Source of the DNA: Maribacter sp. MMG018
Lineage (GTDB): Bacteria > Bacteroidota > Bacteroidia > Flavobacteriales > Flavobacteriaceae
Assembly: GCF_018100785.1 (NCBI RefSeq)
Contig: NZ_JAGJEC010000001.1
Location: 1,674,001-1,738,000, forward strand
Reading direction: 5' to 3'
DNA length: 64,000 bases
How positions within the stretch are numbered: the first letter of the stretch is position 1; each line of letters opens with the position of its first letter. A program made the position numbers and the translations under genes. Positions 59,694 to 64,000 of this stretch are shown piece after piece. Below the pieces are notes generated by a model. The model did not search any database, was not told the DNA's origin, and worked only from the letters and a program-made list of their open reading frames with translations.

Positions 59694-60779
59694 ATGTATA
59701 GTAAAGTAATTTTTCCGTTTTCAATATTGTTTTTACTACTCTTGTCCTGTAATCAAAAGGATGCATCGATAACCCCTGAGATTAGGGATATAACCGAAAG
59801 TGTCTACGCATCGGGCTTTGTAAAGAGCAAAGATCAATACGAGGTTTTCAGTAAATACAATGGCGTTATAGAAAAGATTTTGGTAGAAGAGGGGACGCAT
59901 GTAAAAAAGGGGCAGGCCCTTTTTCAATTGGACAATGCGGATTCTAAAATAATGACTGAAAACGCCAGGCTTTCTTCCATAGCATCAGACTTTAAAGTGA
60001 ATGCCGATAAATTGGAAGAATTGGAAAACAATATTGTATTGGCAAGAAAAAAGCTTGCCAACGATTCTTCAATGTATGTTCGGCAAAAAAGACTATGGGC
60101 CAATAAAATTGGTAGTAAGGTAGATCTTGAACAAAGGGAATTGAATTATCAAAATTCGAAACTTGCCCTGAAAAATGCCAAAATCAGGTACGATGATGTA
60201 AAGCGCCAGCTACAGCTTGCATCCAACCAAAGCAAAAACAATCTGCAGATTGCGGAACTGCAAGAAGATGATTATGTGATCAGGAGCGAAGTGGACGGGG
60301 TAGTGTATAAAATAGATAAAGAAGTAGGGGAGCTCGTAAATGGTCAACAGCCCATTGCCGTCATAGGTTCCGATGAATTTATTGTTGAGTTGACCGTTGA
60401 TGAGTTGGACGTGGTAAAAATAAAGAAAGGACAGCAGGTTATAATTAGAATGGATAGTTACGGGTCTGAGGTGTTCGAAGCACATATTACCTCTGTAGAC
60501 CCCATGATGGACGAAAGAACGCGTTCGTTCAATACTGAGGCCGTTTTCGATAAAAAGCCAACGGTACTGTATCCTAACCTTACGGCAGAGGCCAATATTG
60601 TTGTTCAAACAAAACAAGATGTATTGACCATACCAAGAAATTATTTGGTAAACGATACCACCGTGTTGCTGGAAAGCGGAGATGTAAGAAAGGTGGAAAC
60701 AGGCTTAATGGACTATAGCCTGGTGGAGATAAAAAATGGTATTGACGAGAATACCAGAATAGTGTTACCAGAGCAGTGA
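59694..60779 (+). CDS. Periplasmic adaptor lipoprotein (HlyD/MacA-like)
   Basis: 361 residues. Lipobox LLLSC (Cys19). Barrel-sandwich hybrid (YASGFVKSKDQYEVFSKYNGVIEKILVEEGTHVKKGQALFQLD), a long coiled coil (ENARLSSIASDFKVNADKLEELENNIVLARKKL) and the return lipoyl half (IRSEVDGVVYKIDKEVGELV), then a beta-barrel with NLTAEANIVVQ. It links an inner-membrane ABC pump with an outer-membrane channel. The stop overlaps the permease start. Confidence 0.9.
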   Translation: MYSKVIFPFSILFLLLLSCNQKDASITPEIRDITESVYASGFVKSKDQYEVFSKYNGVIEKILVEEGTHVKKGQALFQLDNADSKIMTENARLSSIASDFKVNADKLEELENNIVLARKKLANDSSMYVRQKRLWANKIGSKVDLEQRELNYQNSKLALKNAKIRYDDVKRQLQLASNQSKNNLQIAELQEDDYVIRSEVDGVVYKIDKEVGELVNGQQPIAVIGSDEFIVELTVDELDVVKIKKGQQVIIRMDSYGSEVFEAHITSVDPMMDERTRSFNTEAVFDKKPTVLYPNLTAEANIVVQTKQDVLTIPRNYLVNDTTVLLESGDVRKVETGLMDYSLVEIKNGIDENTRIVLPEQ

Positions 60780-62035
60780 AAACAAGACACATAACAGAAA
60801 TTGCAGGGGCGCTTTTGCTCGCTCGGTGGAAACAAACTTTGGTAGCCGCCGTGGGGGTAACCTTCAGTATTGCCCTTTTTATAACCTTATTGGGCTTTAT
60901 GGAGGGGTTGAATCAATTGTTAGACGGCCTAGTGTTGAACCGTACGCCCCATATTCGTTTGTATAACGATATTAGGCCATCTGATTATCAGCCTATTGAC
61001 TTGTCCGAAGAGTATAAACAATATTACAACTTTGTAAGTTCTATAAAACCTGCGAATTCACGTAAAGAGATTCATAATGCACAACGGATCATCGAAGATT
61101 TAAGAAAAGATCCATTGGTACTAGGGGTGGCGCCCAAGATAACGGCACAAGTTTTTTATAACCTCGGCAATGTGGATGTAAACGGCATCATTAACGGTGT
61201 GGATGTGGAACAGGAAACCAAGTTGTTTTCCTTTAGCGATTATGTGACGCAAGGCAATTATTATGATCTAAAGAATGTTGCCAATAGTATTGTTCTAGGA
61301 ATAGGCGCGGCCAATACCATGATGGCGAAAGTGGGTGACGTTATTACCGTGACCACGACCGAAGGAGAACAGTTTACACTTAAGGTAGTCGGTTTTTTTC
61401 AGTCGGGTATTTCTGAAATTGATAAGACCCAAAGCTATGCCAGTGTAGCTACCACACAGAAATTGTTAGGGGAAAGCAGTAATTATATTAGCGATATTCA
61501 GGTGAAACTGAAGAATATGGATCTGGCCCCTTCTTTGGCTCCCCAGTACAAACAAGTATATGGGGTAGATGCGGAAGATATACAAACGGCCAATGCCCAG
61601 TTTGAGACGGGTAGTAGCGTGCGTTCCATTATTTCATATGCCGTAGGGCTTACCTTGTTGATCGTATCCGGTTTTGGGATCTATAATATTCTGAATATGT
61701 TGATCTATGAAAAAATGGATACCATCGCAATACTAAAGGCTACGGGGTTTGCAGGTTCGGACGTTAAGAAAATATTCACGGCCATATCATTAAGTATCGG
61801 TGTTTTTGGAGCGATAGCAGGGGCGATTTTCGGATTTCTCTTTTCAAAGATCATAGATGCCATTCCGTTTAATACCGATTCGTTGCCCACGATAGAGACC
61901 TATCCGATAGATTATGGTGTACAGTATTATATGATTGCAGTGTTGTTTGCCTTGGTCACTACCTATTTGGCAGGATGGTTTCCCGCAAGAAAAGCAAGTA
62001 AAATTGACCCTGTAGAGATTATTAGAGGAAAATAA
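60776..62035 (+). CDS. FtsX/MacB-type ABC permease
   Basis: 419 residues beginning at GTG 60776, which overlaps the adaptor stop (GTGA). One N-terminal helix (LVAAVGVTFSIALFITLLG), a large periplasmic domain (IRLYNDIRPSDYQPI... VASATTQKLLGESSN) and three C-terminal helices, the last ending GWFPARKASKIDPVEIIRGK, a signature of MacB/LolC-like permeases. It couples to the following ATPase for mechano-transmission at the inner membrane. Confidence 0.92.
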   Translation: MKTRHITEIAGALLLARWKQTLVAAVGVTFSIALFITLLGFMEGLNQLLDGLVLNRTPHIRLYNDIRPSDYQPIDLSEEYKQYYNFVSSIKPANSRKEIHNAQRIIEDLRKDPLVLGVAPKITAQVFYNLGNVDVNGIINGVDVEQETKLFSFSDYVTQGNYYDLKNVANSIVLGIGAANTMMAKVGDVITVTTTEGEQFTLKVVGFFQSGISEIDKTQSYASVATTQKLLGESSNYISDIQVKLKNMDLAPSLAPQYKQVYGVDAEDIQTANAQFETGSSVRSIISYAVGLTLLIVSGFGIYNILNMLIYEKMDTIAILKATGFAGSDVKKIFTAISLSIGVFGAIAGAIFGFLFSKIIDAIPFNTDSLPTIETYPIDYGVQYYMIAVLFALVTTYLAGWFPARKASKIDPVEIIRGK

Positions 62036-62715
62036 TGGAGAATAATATAGTATTAGAGGCCCGTGCCATATATAAATCGTTTTACGATCCTGTTAAGATA
62101 GATGTATTAAAAGATATATCTTTTAATGTAAAACGGGGAGAATTCGTGTCGGTCATAGGAAAATCAGGATGCGGAAAATCTACCTTGCTCTATATTCTTT
62201 CTACAATGGATACCGACTATCAGGGAGAGCTTCTTATAGATAACATAAGTATGCACGGAAAATCTGAAAAGGAACTTGCCGCCATCCGAAACGAAAAAAT
62301 AGGTTTTGTTTTTCAGTTTCATTACCTGCTGAATGAATTTACGGTATTAAAGAACGTGATGCTTCCCGGTTTTAAGCTTAACAAGTACAATGAGGCCGAG
62401 TTGGAAAGCAGGGCGCTCTCTTTATTGAAAGACTTGGGCATAGAGCATTTGGCACATAAAATGGCACATAAAATATCTGGGGGAGAAAAACAACGGGTGT
62501 CCATTGCCCGGGCCATGATCAATGACCCCCTTATAATCATGTGCGACGAGCCTACCGGTAATTTAGACAATTCGAATACCGATATGGTTTTCGACATCTT
62601 CAAAGAACTGACCGAGGTGTACCATAAAACACTATTGGTAGTGACCCATGACATGACCTTTGCCCAAAATACGCAACGCACCATAGAAATGGAGGATGGT
62701 AGAATAGTGCCATAA
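62035..62715 (+). CDS. ABC transporter ATP-binding protein (LolD/MacB-like)
   Basis: 226 residues. Walker A GKSGCGKST, signature ISGGEKQRVSIARA, Walker B LIIMCDEPTGNLD, then H-loop THDMTF; all intact. Starts at the last base of the permease stop, so the operon is adaptor-permease-ATPase. The pump may export an antibiotic, peptide or lipoprotein; the kinase/regulator pair upstream may control it. Confidence 0.93.
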   Translation: MENNIVLEARAIYKSFYDPVKIDVLKDISFNVKRGEFVSVIGKSGCGKSTLLYILSTMDTDYQGELLIDNISMHGKSEKELAAIRNEKIGFVFQFHYLLNEFTVLKNVMLPGFKLNKYNEAELESRALSLLKDLGIEHLAHKMAHKISGGEKQRVSIARAMINDPLIIMCDEPTGNLDNSNTDMVFDIFKELTEVYHKTLLVVTHDMTFAQNTQRTIEMEDGRIVP

Positions 62716-62901
62716 TCTATTTTTTCAAATTTCCATGTAATTCAAGAACGTATGTAGCCCATATTCGTGATAGTGTATATAGGTGGTATGATCGCAAGAA
62801 AATTAAATTGTTACTTTTAGAGGTGAAACTGTGTTACTTTTTTAACACTCTGTGATTATTTGGTCACATGAAAAAAACGAACATCAAATACCGTTTAAAA
62901 A

Positions 62902-64000
62902 ATGAAAAGAATTCTACTAACTGCCTTAATGTCGATTTACATATGGCCTTGTTTTTCACAGGCCATTCTGGAAGATGAAAGATACGTGCCCGAAACAGAT
63001 CCGCTTGTACTTGAAAAATTAGATCAATGGCAAGACATTAAATTTGGGCTCTTGATGCACTGGGGGCCATACAGTCAGTGGGGTATTGTTGAGTCTTGGT
63101 CCATTTGCCCGGAAGATTATGGTTGGTGCGAGCGTAAAATGGGTAGTAATCCACAGAATTATACCGAATACGTAAAAGAGTACGAAGGACTCAAAAAAAC
63201 TTTTAACCCAACAAAGTTCAATCCCCAAAAATGGGCTAAAGCGGCGAAGGAAGCAGGCATGCGGTATATGATATTTACCACCAAACATCATGATGGTTTC
63301 TCTATGTTCGACTCAAAGTACACCGATTATAAAGTTACCGATCCCGAATGTGCCTTTAGTTCAAATCCGAAGTCGAATATTACGGCTGAGGTTTTTAATG
63401 CCTTCAGGGCCGAAGATATGTGGGTCGGGGCTTATTTTTCTAAACCAGATTGGCATCACGAAAACTATTGGGATCCTTATTTTCCGCCATTTGATAGAAA
63501 TGTAAATTATGATCCGGCTTTATATCCTGAAAAATGGGAAAAATATGTGCAGTTTACCCATAACCAATTAATGGAATTATTGACAGATTATGGTAAGGTA
63601 GATATTATTTGGTTAGACGGGGGCTGGGTAAAAAAGAGGGATCAACAAAATCTAGAGGAAAACTATGCGGAAAAGTTTGCCGAGAATACTGCTGGCAACG
63701 GTTTTATTAAGCATAGAATGGTGTCTCAAGACATTAGAATGGACGAGTTGGTAGCAAAAGCACGTAAAAAGCAACCTGGTTTAATTGTGGTGGATAGGGC
63801 GGTTTACGGTAAAAACCAAAATTACCTTACACCAGAAAATAGAGTGCCGGAGAAAGAGCTTCCCTACCCTTGGGAATCTTGCATCATATCTGGAGGAGGA
63901 TGGTCTTACACCCCGGATGCAACTTATATGACGGGGTATCAAGGAATACAGATGTTAGTGGATATTGTGGCCAAAGGAGGGAATCTTCTTCTTAATATAG
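62902..64000 (+). CDS. GH29 alpha-L-fucosidase, partial
   Basis: Begins at ATG 62902 (MKRILLTALMSIYIWPCFSQ signal) and runs off the right edge after 366 codons. GH29 features: KFGLLMHWGPYSQWGIVESW, KHHDGFSMFDSKYTDY, and DIIWLDGGW, whose Asp is the likely nucleophile. It would remove alpha-L-fucose from fucoidan or glycoprotein glycans. Its presence suggests a polysaccharide-utilisation locus beginning to the right. Not truncated except by the window. Confidence 0.93.
   Translation, partial: MKRILLTALMSIYIWPCFSQAILEDERYVPETDPLVLEKLDQWQDIKFGLLMHWGPYSQWGIVESWSICPEDYGWCERKMGSNPQNYTEYVKEYEGLKKTFNPTKFNPQKWAKAAKEAGMRYMIFTTKHHDGFSMFDSKYTDYKVTDPECAFSSNPKSNITAEVFNAFRAEDMWVGAYFSKPDWHHENYWDPYFPPFDRNVNYDPALYPEKWEKYVQFTHNQLMELLTDYGKVDIIWLDGGWVKKRDQQNLEENYAEKFAENTAGNGFIKHRMVSQDIRMDELVAKARKKQPGLIVVDRAVYGKNQNYLTPENRVPEKELPYPWESCIISGGGWSYTPDATYMTGYQGIQMLVDIVAKGGNLLLNI

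Noticed and set aside
1-64000. CRISPR array
   Set aside because: No set of short direct repeats with regular unique spacers is present; the repeats found are longer, few and separated by genes.

Overview
The window looks like a chromosome segment of a marine member of the Flavobacteriaceae (a Zobellia- or Maribacter-like organism; the genus is inference). The signs are: a tmRNA with the tag GENNYALAA; Bacteroidota-type promoters (TAnnTTTG -7 boxes) before typA, kdsA and tetR; many Bacteroidota families (GLPGLI, DUF6503, DUF6929, TonB receptors with a carboxypeptidase-like plug); and a GH29 alpha-L-fucosidase at the right edge, typical of algal-polysaccharide degraders.

Left part (1-8.2 kb): an AT-rich run of small, unrelated minus-strand genes, mostly lipoproteins, membrane proteins and orphans. 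Imperfect palindromes of about 80-135 bp separate most of them, with outer arms like GCCTAACGG / GTTGTTAGC. This is the architecture of an integron cassette array without a visible integrase. Its first cassette is a two-gene CBASS anti-phage system: a CD-NTase and a CapV-like patatin phospholipase, translationally coupled.

8.2-12.3 kb: two 24-bp palindromes, a roughly 97-bp structured repeat present twice and bracketing a 3-kb segment (NHL-propeller protein and sterol desaturase), then ssrA (tmRNA, minus strand). The 3' end of ssrA is duplicated 168 bp downstream and partly copied again further away. ssrA 3' ends are classic integration sites, so the left part of the window may be an ssrA-linked variable region.

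12.4-31.6 kb: mostly core genes (AlaDH/saccharopine-dehydrogenase-like enzyme, PHP phosphoesterase, kdsA, typA, SDR, polyphosphate glucokinase, YdjC-like deacetylase, aquaporin) plus an iron/siderophore operon (TonB receptor, DUF4198, DUF3325, membrane protein, PepSY protein, Cys-rich protein) with a divergent AraC regulator.

31.7-38.7 kb: a TetR-controlled thiol/redox cluster with two matching TetR-type operators, an amidohydrolase, and a three-gene operon (thioredoxin-reductase-like, HMA-like, methyltransferase) divergent from a Fur-family regulator with GCAA/TTGC inverted repeats between them. 39-49 kb: outer-membrane receptor with GLPGLI partner, amine oxidase, a DUF1851 immunity-like protein, endonuclease V, small envelope proteins, and a PLP decarboxylase divergent from an Lrp regulator. 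49.5-51.3 kb: three copies of a second intergenic repeat, one downstream of each of three minus-strand genes. 52-64 kb: cupin, AraC, outer-membrane barrel, PQQ-propeller lipoprotein, a NarX/NarL-type two-component pair, a MacA/FtsX/LolD-type ABC exporter operon, and the fucosidase running off the edge.
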